64,000 nt of DNA, from positions 351,569-415,568 of the forward strand of contig NZ_MAQX01000034.1 of assembly GCF_001682865.1 (NCBI RefSeq). Reading direction: 5' to 3'. This stretch comes from Bacillus sp. FJAT-26390. GTDB taxonomy: Bacteria > Bacillota > Bacilli > Paenibacillales > Paenibacillaceae. Below, piece after piece: positions 35,451-44,235 of the stretch (positions are counted from its first letter, which is position 1; every line of letters starts with the position of its first letter). The position numbers and the translations under genes were made by a program. The notes beneath the pieces are model-generated. The model was not told the DNA's origin. It searched no databases and worked only from the letters and a program-made list of their open reading frames with translations.

Positions 35451-36065
35451 ATGGAGCAATCTTCAGATCGTCGCATTATTCGGACCAAACAATTCATTAC
35501 CGAAGCATTCCTTGCTTTACTGCAGGAGAAGAGCTTCAAGGAAATTGTCATTAAGGAAATTACGGAGCGGGCTAACGTGAACCGTTCTACCTTTTACGCC
35601 TATTACAGCGACAAAGATGATCTGTTGATCAAAATGGTGGAGGGAAAGCTCACTGAATTAAACGCCATATTCACGGAGGATAAAGCGGGGAGACTAGAAG
35701 CTTACTTACCTAGATTCGATAGTTCCGATCCGTTTTTCATTGCTTTGTTCGATCATCTGGAGGCCAATGAAACGTTTTACCGCGTGCTGCTGACGAAACT
35801 AGATCCGGCGGCATCTAGCTACTACTCCGATAAAATGATCGCTGTCATCCGTGATGCCTTTTATTGGCGAATTTCCAACATCCCAATGGATTACAAACAG
35901 GCTGTTCCACAGGACCTGCTGCTCGACTACGTCAGCTTCTCTACTTTTCACTTGGCGAAAAAATGGTTGGAGCAGCGAATGGTTTACTCATCCCGGCATA
36001 TGGCTTTACAACTTACCCGCCTCTCCTTTCTCGGCTCTTATCAAGCCATGGGTTTGCTCGATTAA
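35451..36065 (+). CDS. TetR family transcriptional regulator
   Basis: A 204-residue regulator with an N-terminal HTH (FKEIVIKEITERANVNRSTF, then YYSDKDDLL) and a helical C-terminal ligand domain. ATG 35451 lies 7 nt after GGAGG; the GTG two codons earlier overlaps that box. Divergent from the HpaB-like gene, so it is the likely repressor of the oxygenase cluster (inference from position). Confidence 0.88.
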   Translation: MEQSSDRRIIRTKQFITEAFLALLQEKSFKEIVIKEITERANVNRSTFYAYYSDKDDLLIKMVEGKLTELNAIFTEDKAGRLEAYLPRFDSSDPFFIALFDHLEANETFYRVLLTKLDPAASSYYSDKMIAVIRDAFYWRISNIPMDYKQAVPQDLLLDYVSFSTFHLAKKWLEQRMVYSSRHMALQLTRLSFLGSYQAMGLLD

Positions 36066-36226
36066 TCGAACGTTGAGGACGATATCGCTTTTCAAGTCAT
36101 TAAAAAGAAGCAGCTCCTATCCCGATCTCGCGACAAGTGCATGCTTCTCGTATTGGAAATACCAATGTTATCCTCTATAGCTGAACTGGCTGCAGCAATT
36201 TATGACCAAGCACGGTGCATCGGTGA

Positions 36227-37528
36227 CTAGTCCAGCCCGCTCGTCTTGTCGCCATGCCCGCCCGAGAAGCCGACTATCTGCCCTGTACCCGGCTCCGGCA
36301 CTCGCATAAGGATGACGATACCTACGATGAACAGGATGACGAGACTGAATACGCCCATGCTCGTGTGGCCGGTGAGCTGCGCGGTTACGCCGACAAGAAG
36401 GGGACCCAGAATCGAAGCGAACTTGTCGAAAATATTATAAAACCCGAAAAACCGGTTAGCGTTCTCCTTAGGCACCATCCGCGCGAAGTAAGACCGGCTC
36501 AGCGCCTGGATGCCGCCTTGCGAGGTAGCAACCAGCATCGCAAGCACCCAGAAGTCGAACGCCGACTTCATGAAATATGCATAGATACATACGATGATAT
36601 AGACGCAGATGCCGACGTACAGCATGATTTTGCCCGAGAACCGATCCGCCAGACGCCCGTACAACATCGCGAACGGGGCAGCGACGACTTGCGTGACGAA
36701 CAATATGATGAGCAGGTCGGTCGATTCGATGCCCAAATCGGTCCCATAGGCGGTGGACATCGTAATGATCGTACCAACGCCGTCGATGTAGAAGAAGTAA
36801 GCGAGCAAGAAAAGGAAAATCGCGCGATGCTGCTTGATCTGCTTTAAGGTCTCGTAAAGACGCTTGAAGCTGTTGGCAACGATCCGAGGCTCGCGGTTCA
36901 AGTAATGCTTCTGGCGTACGTTGCGGAGCATGGGCAGGGTGAAGACGCCCCACCAGAGAGCCGTAATGAAGAACGCGATTTGGCTCGCCGCCGTGACGGA
37001 GATTGGCAGAACCTCTTGCTCAGCAAGAAGAATGATCGCAATGCTGATGATAAAAGGAATCGTGCTCCCTATATATCCGAACGCAAACCCGCGGGCAGAC
37101 ACTTTGTTCATTCGTTCGTCATCGGTGACGTCCACGAGAAAGGCATCGTAGAACACATTGGAGCCCGCCGAGCCGATCGCGATGAACATATAACAGACGA
37201 GCAGCAGCTCCCAGCTGTCGTTCGGAATAAACGTAAGCAGCGCCGTGGCGACGATGCCTAGCAAGCTGAAGCCGGCGAAAAACGTTTTTTTGAACCCTTG
37301 GTAATCCGCAATCGTGCCCAAGATCGGGCCTAACAGGGCAAGGATAAACGTCGAAATCGCAATCGTATATCCCAGGTAAGCCGTAGAATTCGTGGCGCTG
37401 ACGCCTGCGTCCTCTGCCGCCGCTTTATAGAAAAGCGGAAAGACGGCAGTCGAAATGATAATGGAGTAGGCGGAATGGCCCCAGTCGTACCACATCCAGC
37501 TTTTTTCTTCCTTCGAATATGACCCCAT
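36227..37528 (-). CDS. MFS transporter, UMF1/Atg22-like family
   Basis: A 433-residue transporter with 12 predicted helices. It starts SYSKEEKSWMWYDWGHSAYS, the typical UMF1 signature of a WxWYDWxNSAY type, with RGFAFGYIGSTIPF and GGIQALSRSYFARMVP further on. ATG 37526-37528 follows AGGAGG by 8 nt. GC content looks higher than in the flanking DNA, as in the SLH gene at 41-43 kb, which may reflect acquisition. Substrate unknown. Confidence 0.88.
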   Translation of the reverse strand: MGSYSKEEKSWMWYDWGHSAYSIIISTAVFPLFYKAAAEDAGVSATNSTAYLGYTIAISTFILALLGPILGTIADYQGFKKTFFAGFSLLGIVATALLTFIPNDSWELLLVCYMFIAIGSAGSNVFYDAFLVDVTDDERMNKVSARGFAFGYIGSTIPFIISIAIILLAEQEVLPISVTAASQIAFFITALWWGVFTLPMLRNVRQKHYLNREPRIVANSFKRLYETLKQIKQHRAIFLFLLAYFFYIDGVGTIITMSTAYGTDLGIESTDLLIILFVTQVVAAPFAMLYGRLADRFSGKIMLYVGICVYIIVCIYAYFMKSAFDFWVLAMLVATSQGGIQALSRSYFARMVPKENANRFFGFYNIFDKFASILGPLLVGVTAQLTGHTSMGVFSLVILFIVGIVILMRVPEPGTGQIVGFSGGHGDKTSGLD

Positions 37529-37801
37529 AAGCTTGGCCTCCTGAATGAACCGAATGCTCTTATTGTATAGGAAATGGAGACTTCCGGGAGGATAGAACAA
37601 AAAATTTACAAAAGACCGGGTTCGCCAAGCGCAAAGCATCTATTTTTAAAATCATTTGTAAAATTATTGTGATGTAACTTTCGAATTGAGTTAGCACTCT
37701 GACTCCAACAGGAGGAACTATGAATCCGGAGTACGCGCATATATAAAATGCCGAAATGACTCGCGGGCGTTCTTCCGGCTTCGGCAGCTGGCTGGCAAAC
37801 C

Positions 37802-37990
37802 TTAAAGAAAATAAGTTACTTTCATATTCAGTAGTCTGGTTTTCGTGACCATGCCCGCACTCTCCAGAGTCCTCTTAGAAGCTTCGTTATAGTACCAACA
37901 TCCACTTACAGGCTTAACACCCTGATCAGCACACCATTTCCTTAATTGTAAAACGATGACTCTCCCAATTCCTTGCAGGGAAAGTGTTAG
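37802..37990 (-). pseudogene. GNAT acetyltransferase, C-terminal remnant
   Basis: A 62-codon open stretch between stops encodes the end of a GNAT domain: GIGRVIVLQLRKWCADQGVK, then a WYYNEASKRTLESAGM stretch, equivalent to the acetyl-CoA-binding and last-helix region of the family. No start codon with ribosome-binding site and no N-terminal half is present. It ends at TTA/stop 37802-37804. Decayed fragment; assignment moderate. Confidence 0.6.
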
Positions 37991-38123
37991 TTAAACCAAC
38001 ATGCCCTTTCATTCAGCACTTACTCCTAAGAAGATTGACCTAATAACGGATAAGATCCCCCAAGAGCAGGCAGAGGCGGCATGGTACAGTAAATCCATAA
38101 CAATCGAAAGGATGGATGGGCGG

Positions 38124-38312
38124 ATGACTCATGTCGTAACGCAAGAGCACATTGAATTCTATCAGAAGAACGGTTTCGTTCAGGTGGACAATATCCTCAG
38201 TCAGGAAGAGGTCGCGGAGCTCACTGAGGCGATGGAAGAAGTGATGGTAGATCGCTCTCAACTCTCTATTGCCACTGATGTCAGCACCGGCTCATATTAT
38301 AAGGTGCTTAAC
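38124..38312 (+). pseudogene. Phytanoyl-CoA dioxygenase (PhyH) family, N-terminal fragment
   Basis: About 63 residues from ATG 38124: THVVTQEHIEFYQKNGFVQV, then DNILSQEEVAELTEAMEEVM and TGSYYKVLN. This is the N-terminal part of Fe(II)/2-oxoglutarate PhyH-type dioxygenases. The frame stays open afterwards but homology ends at about 38312, where antisense group II intron sequence begins. The iron-ligand HxD...H region is lost, so it cannot be active. Confidence 0.7.
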
Positions 38313-38677
38313 CTTGCAACAGCTTCTGTACTTTGGCGTCTGCTGACTTCTGTACGTTCAGCCTGCTTTCACAAGCAGGTTTACGAGGTTTCTCGCGTTC
38401 CGTACAGATCTCCCCAGGTAAGAACGCTATCTTCCTCTCCATCTATCTGCTTCATTTACTCTCGCACGCCTTCGGCAGTAAGGACTTTGGTTTGTTTAGC
38501 AACCTCATCCAACGTTCGCTAGCCTTATATGAAGTTCGTGTTCCTCAGACCGGAGATTTGCTGCCAGCTTCCTTCAGATTCCACCTCGCGATGAACACCC
38601 TTGCCTTGAGCTATGGCTACTACTGCCTTCGCCATTCGGGACTTGAACCCTATAGATAGCGCCCATGCTGGGCGCAC
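38313..38677 (-). mobile_element. Truncated group IIC intron (5' domains only)
   Basis: Read on the minus strand from 38677, the sequence begins GTGCGCCCAGCATGGGCGC, then CTATAGGGTTCAAGTCCCGA, GGAATCTGAAGGAAGC, GGTCTGAGGAACACGAACTT and AACAAACCAAAGTCC. These closely follow domain I of group IIC introns of the Oceanobacillus type. A later GAGTAAATGAAGCAGAT and CCTGGGGAGATCTG and GAAGTCAGCAGA belong to the end of domain I through III. The reverse transcriptase gene and catalytic domain V are absent. The 5' end lies just past a terminator hairpin, the usual IIC target. Confidence 0.85.
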
Positions 38678-38685
38678 TAAAATTG

Positions 38686-38715
38686 AAAAGGAGCAGCTGG
38701 TCGGCTGCTCCTTTT
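38686..38715 (-). terminator. Terminator of alkylation-repair gene and intron target site
   Basis: Stem AAAAGGAGCAGC / GCTGCTCCTTTT. On the minus strand it is followed by CAATTTTA and then the intron 5' end at 38677. Confidence 0.85.
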
Positions 38716-38772
38716 ACATACGCACAAAATGAGATGTTATGCACATCGTTTTGCCTGTTCGTCACTCAATCA

Positions 38773-39479
38773 TTAACACCTTACATAATTGCGTTTGAAA
38801 CCAAGCCGCCCTTTATCTACTGCCTTCTGAATAGTCTCGGAAGCGTGTAGGAACTTGCTTTTTGTCTTGTCCCGTTTGACTTCTACTTGGCCAACTGCTT
38901 TTGCGGTCTCGACCGCCTTATCATGGAGAGGCGTAAAGGATACCCCCACGGTGTAAATAAAACGATTCATTGCATATTTTGTTCGTTCGGGAGAATCGTG
39001 AATCGTATTTTGCACAATTTCTAGCATATTGGCAAGTTTGCTTTCGGAAAATTCGCCGTCCGGTCGACTGCCCAAAAGCCAACAGTAACAACTCCAGCCC
39101 GCTGACATTCGCAGTTCTTCGCCGCTTGCGATCCATTTATCGGCAACGTCTTGTGCAATATCTGTTTCTGCCAAGGTTACAGCCACTATATAGTCGGATA
39201 TCATATAAAAATAAGCCGAATCTATCCAACGGTTAAAATCAGCATCCGTCATTGCTTTTGGGTCTGCAATTACACCGGCAAAGTACATGGCATCGTAATT
39301 TCCGCTTGCGTAAAGCTGCTCCGCCAAAGGTTGGTTTTTTTAATTTTCTTGGCGATGGGCTTCATTGCGCCTGTAGCCACACCAAAAAGCGGTTCGTGCG
39401 CGCCATTGGATACATATATTTTCTTGGTTCGTTCCTTGCCGAGAGCTTCAAGCTCCTGCATAACCATTTCAATATTCAT
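38773..39479 (-). pseudogene. DNA alkylation repair (AlkD-like) gene with a frameshift
   Basis: Two overlapping frames together make one protein of about 235 residues. The first (39479 back to ~39341) starts MNIEMVMQELEALGKERTKK after AAGGAAG. The second (from ~39340 to 38773) continues with LAEQLYASGNYDAMYFAGV and the HEAT-like helices of AlkD-type DNA glycosylases. The switch is at a homopolymer of seven A (minus strand; 39335-39341). One extra A would restore a full frame reading IKKNQPLAEQ. It may be a true mutation or a sequencing error. Confidence 0.75.
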
Positions 39480-39696
39480 TGTTTAACACTTCCTTATTCA
39501 TGAAGGATTCCATCAATTTTATCATAACCTCATACCGGACAGCCATAGCGTACAGCATCTGCCTCCCTTAAATTCTTCACTGCTCAAGCAATCTCCTATA
39601 ACAATACCATTATTGACCATTGTTCATGTTCAAAACCTGCGATAAGAACGCAGCTATTTTCCTTGCTTCATTCCTCCGCAGTACATTTAAATCGGT
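39480..39696. other. Intergenic region with coding-like remnant
   Basis: The minus strand at 39610-39690 encodes a stretch NEARKIAAFLSQVLNMNNGQ ending in TAA, with no visible upstream half. It may be a decayed 3' gene end. Otherwise no gene is seen. Confidence 0.3.
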
Positions 39697-39738
39697 GCCG
39701 CTTACGTCTGTTCCTGACGTAAGCGGCTCCTTTTTTTC
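39697..39738 (+). terminator. Orphan plus-strand terminator
   Basis: Perfect 12-bp stem GCCGCTTACGTC / GACGTAAGCGGC followed by TCCTTTTTTT. No intact plus-strand gene lies upstream. Confidence 0.85.
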
Positions 39739-39903
39739 ACACTCTTGCAACTAGCGTCACGCTCTAACGTATAGCTATGACTCTAGTTTTTTGACGGCTC
39801 ATGGAGAATACAGGCAATTTTACGTATATAAGACTGCATGAATCTAGTAATTGCTGGTATAATAATAGACCTACATAGCCTAAGAATTCTAAAGGAGACT
39901 TGT

Positions 39904-41019
39904 ATGAAAAAAAATGTATACCTGATCATTTTGATCTGTGGGTTGATGAGTATTTCCGGTTATATGCCAAACCAGGCGGTAGCAAGCGGTAGTTATACAG
40001 CCAGGGTGTACACCGACTTATTGAATGTCCGCAGTGAGCCTTCACTTGAATCGACGATCGTAGGTGCTTTGAAGAATCGCGAGCTGGTCACCGTTTCGAA
40101 TGATGAACACGGCTGGCTGCGCATCAAGTCGGACCAGCTCTCCGGATGGGTGGCAGGTCAATATTTGAAGAAGGTCGATGGCACTGTAGTAACGGCATCG
40201 GCGACAGATCAAGATAGCATTGTGCAAAAGAGTTCTGCAACCACCCGGGCGACTGTGCTCGCGGATTCGCTGCGGATCAGGGCTGGCGCCGGATTGAGCT
40301 ATAAGGTTCTAGGAGGCCTAACAAAGGGTGAGGCCGTTACGATAATGGACAACCAGGAAGGCTGGGCAAAGATCCAGACTGCTGATGGACAAATCGGCTG
40401 GGTATCAGATCGTTATATCGTGAGAGGCGCAAAGCAAACAGCTTCGGCTTCGGTTTCTTCAGGAAAATCGAATGGGCTTAAAGGGAAAGTAATCGTCATT
40501 GACCCCGGACATGGCGGAGACGATCCCGGAATGATCGGAATGAAACATGAAACGATAGAGAAAGAGCTTAATTTGACCACCTCCTTCTACCTCAAGGATG
40601 AGCTTCGCAACCGCGGAGCTCGCGTCCTCATGACAAGAACGAAGGATGAGGAGAGGCCTAAGCTCTCCGACAGGGTGATGATAAGCGAATCCGCCGGCGC
40701 GGACGCTTTCGTCAGCATCCATTATAATTCTTCGGAAAAAAATACGTCCGGCATACTTACCTTCTTTTATTCAGAAACGAAAGATCAACCATTGGCCCGC
40801 GCGATAGAAAACAGGCTTGCAGACGGCATCGGCTTGAAGAGCAACGGGATTTCTTTTGGCAATCTTCATGTTTTGCGGGAAAATGATAGGGTATCAACAC
40901 TCGTAGAGCTCGGATTCTTGTCCAACGCAAAGGATGAATCCATCGTCCGCGGCTCCAGCTACCAAAAGAAAGCAGCCAAAGCAATTGCGGAAGGGCTGGA
41001 GGATTACTTCAGCAGGTAA
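39904..41019 (+). CDS. Secreted N-acetylmuramoyl-L-alanine amidase with two SH3b domains
   Basis: A 371-residue protein. Signal peptide residues ~1-28; bacterial SH3 domains at about 32-92 and 110-175, each with RxGxxxxYKVLGxL- or RSEPSLESTIVGAL-type patterns; then an Amidase_3 domain (about 190-370) with DPGHGGDDPG, an Glu in KELNLT, SIHYNSS and the catalytic VELGFLSN. It cleaves peptide stems from glycan strands. ATG 39904 follows AAAGGAGAC; an upstream frame from 39838 lacks a signal peptide at its start. Confidence 0.92.
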   Translation: MKKNVYLIILICGLMSISGYMPNQAVASGSYTARVYTDLLNVRSEPSLESTIVGALKNRELVTVSNDEHGWLRIKSDQLSGWVAGQYLKKVDGTVVTASATDQDSIVQKSSATTRATVLADSLRIRAGAGLSYKVLGGLTKGEAVTIMDNQEGWAKIQTADGQIGWVSDRYIVRGAKQTASASVSSGKSNGLKGKVIVIDPGHGGDDPGMIGMKHETIEKELNLTTSFYLKDELRNRGARVLMTRTKDEERPKLSDRVMISESAGADAFVSIHYNSSEKNTSGILTFFYSETKDQPLARAIENRLADGIGLKSNGISFGNLHVLRENDRVSTLVELGFLSNAKDESIVRGSSYQKKAAKAIAEGLEDYFSR

Positions 41020-41043
41020 CTGCATATTTGATCGGATAAGAGC

Positions 41044-41074
41044 AGACCGCCAGCTTTGGGCGGTCTGTTTTTGC
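41044..41074 (+). terminator. Terminator of amidase gene
   Basis: Stem AGACCGCC / GGCGGTCT followed by GTTTTTG. Confidence 0.88.
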
Positions 41075-41395
41075 TTGTAGGGGTCTCGCCATCAAAACGC
41101 ATAATAGTTAAGTTGGTGAAAAGATAGAGTTGAATCCACTGCATCCGAAGGTATTTTTTCACTCGTACGCTCGCTTCGCCATCGCTGTCTACTCTCATAT
41201 ACAAAAAGATACCCATAGCTGTAAACACTTTTTCAAAGTGTCCAGGTATGGGTACCCTATTCATCCTTGCATCTCCGCTTTAGGCGCCGTTGGCTGCGGC
41301 TCATCCGGCACAAGCTTCGCAGTCCACCGATGATGATTTCTGGCTGCCGTACGGAGAACGCTGCTCCTGATGCGTTTCATTCCTTCAGACGTTTT
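41075..41395. other. Intergenic region with a nested hairpin
   Basis: No convincing gene. At 41210-41254 TACCCATA / TATGGGTA encloses ACACTTT / AAAGTGT, giving two nested stems. A 67-codon frame over it has no ribosome-binding site. Confidence 0.45.
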
Positions 41396-43462
41396 TTAAA
41401 CGCCGGTGAAAAGAAGGCTGATATCCTCGTTGCCGTTCTTCGTCTTCCATCCGTTGTAGCCTGCCGCATCGGTAATGCCCGGTTTGAACGTCAGTTCATA
41501 CACCTGGCCCGGCTTCATGTCCTTGGACAGCTTCAGCGTTACCTCGGTAACGACCGCGCCCGTATTGTTTAATTCGTCGCGGGATATACCGACGGCATCC
41601 CCTCCCTGTTCCTTTATTACGAAGAATGGCTCGTTGACGTTTTTCACTGGTTCGCTGAATACGACCTTAATCGTCGTCCGGCTCAAGACGATAACCTGGT
41701 TCGCATACGGAGCCTCGTTGGCGACAATGGTTCCCGCGAACGCGGATTCGTTCGCGCCGTCCTGCGAGATGAGTGATGACACGCCATTTACTCTCGCCGT
41801 GTACACGTGACCAGGATGGAACAAGCCCGGGTTCGGATCGGTTCCCGTGCGGAATTGGACGGCAACGACCCTATTCGTTCCCGGCTTGCGGACGGCGTAT
41901 TTGCTCCAGCCGGACATCGAAACATTGGCTCCGTTGTCTTTGAGAATCGTTACAGATAAGGAACCGACGTCTGAGTCCTTGATATCTCTGTCGAACGTAA
42001 TCTCGATGGTGTTCTCGTTAACCGCGGCTATGCTCTGAAGCTTCACCGGAAGGATTGGATTGGAGATGCCCCCGAATAGAAGGCCCGATTTCGAATCCAT
42101 CACATTGCCAGCCTGGTCGGGAATGCCCGACACGGTAAGGTTGTACACGGTTTTGTCTTGTTGGGCGGAAGTCCGCAGCGTGACGGTGCGTCCCTCGTTG
42201 TCCAGGCTTGCTGACACGATCGCCAAGCCGCCAATGCTATACCTTCCAGTCTGCACGGCAATATCCCGATTTACCTTCTCGCTGAATTTAACGGTCAATG
42301 AAGCATCCGCATTTACTTTAAATTCCGAATCAATGATCGTCGGCTTTACCGCGTCGTCGTTGCCGATGATAGACAAATCCGATCGTGTGTCCATAACATT
42401 GCCGGCGAGATCTTTGACGTTCTTAACAGTTAGCCAGTATTTGGTGTTGTCCGACTGATTCGATGTAGAGAACGTGACCTGTCTCTTGTCCGAAGAGAGC
42501 TGCAGATTCGTTAGCTTCAGATTGCCGGAAAACGAGTAGTTCGCGGGATTCGTAGCCGTCTTGCTTTCAACCTGCTCAGAGAACGTCAGGATATAGGAGC
42601 GAGCTGTTACCCGGTCGAATCCGGTTATCGTTGGCTTCGCCAAGTCCGATCTCGTCGAAGAGAAATCCCATGCCTTGCCATCGATTGCTAAGTAATGCTT
42701 GCGGTTCTCGAGCTGGTTGCTCGTCGTGAGCAATACCGACATCCCATCTCCGCTGAGCGTCGCAAGAATGATCGGTACAACATTGCCGAGATCGTCCCGC
42801 AGAGAGAATCGGCCGATATCCGCCGAGTCGGTCTTCGTCTTCAGGTTCACCCGCACCGTCTGAACGTTCAGTCCTTCGACCGACTTCACGTCGAGCGCAC
42901 TGTCCCAGCCCGTATAGACTGCGTAAACAGCCTCCACGAGCACGCCTCGCGTGGCGTTGACCGTATAGTCGTTCCGAGGGGTGATCCATCCTTGGCTAAG
43001 AGCGGTTCCGACCGCAACCTTCGCCCAAGCAGATGCTTTGCCAACGAAGCCGACATTCGGGCTGGCAGGGACGTTGTTGACCTTCACCAGCACGGTGGCC
43101 AATTCTTCGACCTTCACCGGGGCTTTCGGTTCGAATCGGTTACCCCCTTTGCCGATCATGATGCCCGCGCTTCGCACGGCTTGGACAGCCGCGAACGACC
43201 AGCGCGTCTTCAGCACGTCCACGAAGCCGGGCGTGGAATTGGAACGAGGCAACTCGAGAAGCTTGTAGAGCACGGAAGCGAATTGTTCGCGTGACATGGA
43301 TTCGTTCAGGCGGGATGACCCGTCCTCGAAACCGGTCATAATCCCTTGACGCTTCAGCACTTGGAACTTCTCCTCCGTCGTGAGCGCCGCCGCTCCCACG
43401 GCCGGGATGGCCAATCCAAGCAGCAACGATAACGCGAGCAATGCCAGAGCGATTTTCCTCAT
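41396..43462 (-). CDS. S-layer homology domain surface protein with Ig-like repeats
   Basis: A 688-residue exported protein. Signal peptide (about 1-25, ending PAVGAAAL). Three SLH-like segments span about residues 25-190 (EKFQVLKRQGIMTGFEDGS, then FVDVLKTRWSFAAVQAVRSA and TVNATRGVLVEAVYAVYTGW), anchoring it to wall polymers. The rest is a chain of Ig-like SbsA/Big_5-type domains, each with ITFDRDI-, LTFSEQV- or VKFSEKV-like strands and DxAGNVMD. The ATG at 43460-43462 follows AGGAGG by 9 nt. GC content is above that of the neighbours. Confidence 0.88.
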   Translation of the reverse strand: MRKIALALLALSLLLGLAIPAVGAAALTTEEKFQVLKRQGIMTGFEDGSSRLNESMSREQFASVLYKLLELPRSNSTPGFVDVLKTRWSFAAVQAVRSAGIMIGKGGNRFEPKAPVKVEELATVLVKVNNVPASPNVGFVGKASAWAKVAVGTALSQGWITPRNDYTVNATRGVLVEAVYAVYTGWDSALDVKSVEGLNVQTVRVNLKTKTDSADIGRFSLRDDLGNVVPIILATLSGDGMSVLLTTSNQLENRKHYLAIDGKAWDFSSTRSDLAKPTITGFDRVTARSYILTFSEQVESKTATNPANYSFSGNLKLTNLQLSSDKRQVTFSTSNQSDNTKYWLTVKNVKDLAGNVMDTRSDLSIIGNDDAVKPTIIDSEFKVNADASLTVKFSEKVNRDIAVQTGRYSIGGLAIVSASLDNEGRTVTLRTSAQQDKTVYNLTVSGIPDQAGNVMDSKSGLLFGGISNPILPVKLQSIAAVNENTIEITFDRDIKDSDVGSLSVTILKDNGANVSMSGWSKYAVRKPGTNRVVAVQFRTGTDPNPGLFHPGHVYTARVNGVSSLISQDGANESAFAGTIVANEAPYANQVIVLSRTTIKVVFSEPVKNVNEPFFVIKEQGGDAVGISRDELNNTGAVVTEVTLKLSKDMKPGQVYELTFKPGITDAAGYNGWKTKNGNEDISLLFTGV

Positions 43463-43724
43463 TTTTGCAATCCTCCTATAGAATTTCTGCTGGAACCGCG
43501 GAAAAAGAAGAATCCGTAAGCGGATGCGGGCCAGCGAATGTACCCTCTTTAACGACACTACGGAGGAAAATGTTTCTGTCGAAGGCTGTCTCATCCAAAA
43601 CTAGTCACGGTTCGAGTGAATTTCCGTAAATTCGGCGCGAGATTATTCCCGCAGAGGTGACACGGAGCCTGCGGACATCGCTCTCGCCAGAAAGAATGAA
43701 CCATTTTTCAACAAAAAAATACAA
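43463..43724. other. Intergenic region
   Basis: About 260 bases upstream of the S-layer-type gene; no gene or clear promoter was identified. Confidence 0.4.
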
Positions 43725-43757
43725 CCGCCACTAATGAGGGCAGGCTGTATTAGTTTA
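43725..43757 (-). terminator. Terminator of toxin-antitoxin operon
   Basis: Imperfect minus-strand stem AATACAGCC / GGTTGTATT followed by TTTTTTT. Confidence 0.7.
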
Positions 43758-43763
43758 AAGTCC

Positions 43764-44222
43764 TTAATTGGATGGAATGATTCGAATTTCCTTATCCAAA
43801 TTGGCAAGCATCATGTAATTGCGATTGAAAGTAAAGATGCGTTTTACCTGATAAAAGGACATGGTCACAGCAGTGAATGCTTCGCTGAGCGAGAAACGAA
43901 GCTCGGGCCTGTCCATAAGCAGTCTGCGCGATTCCCTCTCAAATTCGGGGCCGCCGGAGATGACCTCAAGCTTCCCTTTACTCACCGCCTTATCAATGGC
44001 ATTCAGAAAATATTCCGCCTGCTGATAGCTGTATTCGTTGCGAAGCCACACGTGAAGATCAAATATAATGGAGTTGGTAGTCACATAATTACGTTCAAGA
44101 TCATGCAAATCCAGAAACAGGGAACGGGCTTTCATATAGCGGGGGTCTTCAGGGTTCATTAAAGCGGCTAAAGCCGTTTCATCCAGAAAAATGGTTTCCT
44201 TAATGTTCAAGTAGTTATCCAT
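43764..44222 (-). CDS. PIN-domain protein (VapC-like toxin candidate)
   Basis: A 152-residue protein. It has the PIN acidic positions: an Asp in FLDETALAAL (about 13), an acidic pair in the middle region, and FSLSEAFTAVTMSF plus IFTFNRNY at the C-terminus, as in VapC-type ribonucleases. It lies 13 nt after a small acidic/basic protein that fits an antitoxin, with AAGGAGTG before its ATG. Activity is inferred from fold and context only. Confidence 0.75.
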   Translation of the reverse strand: MDNYLNIKETIFLDETALAALMNPEDPRYMKARSLFLDLHDLERNYVTTNSIIFDLHVWLRNEYSYQQAEYFLNAIDKAVSKGKLEVISGGPEFERESRRLLMDRPELRFSLSEAFTAVTMSFYQVKRIFTFNRNYMMLANLDKEIRIIPSN

Positions 44223-44235
44223 ATGTAAGCACTCC

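Noticed and set aside
37690-37712. CIRCE element at TTAGCACTC
   Set aside because: Only the left half is present; no inverted GAGTGCTAA within the required distance.
38313-38659. Open frames over the intron remnant as proteins
   Set aside because: They are antisense or off-frame readings of group II intron RNA domains.
41130-41333. 67-codon frame downstream of the amidase
   Set aside because: Lies over the nested hairpin, has no ribosome-binding site and odd composition.
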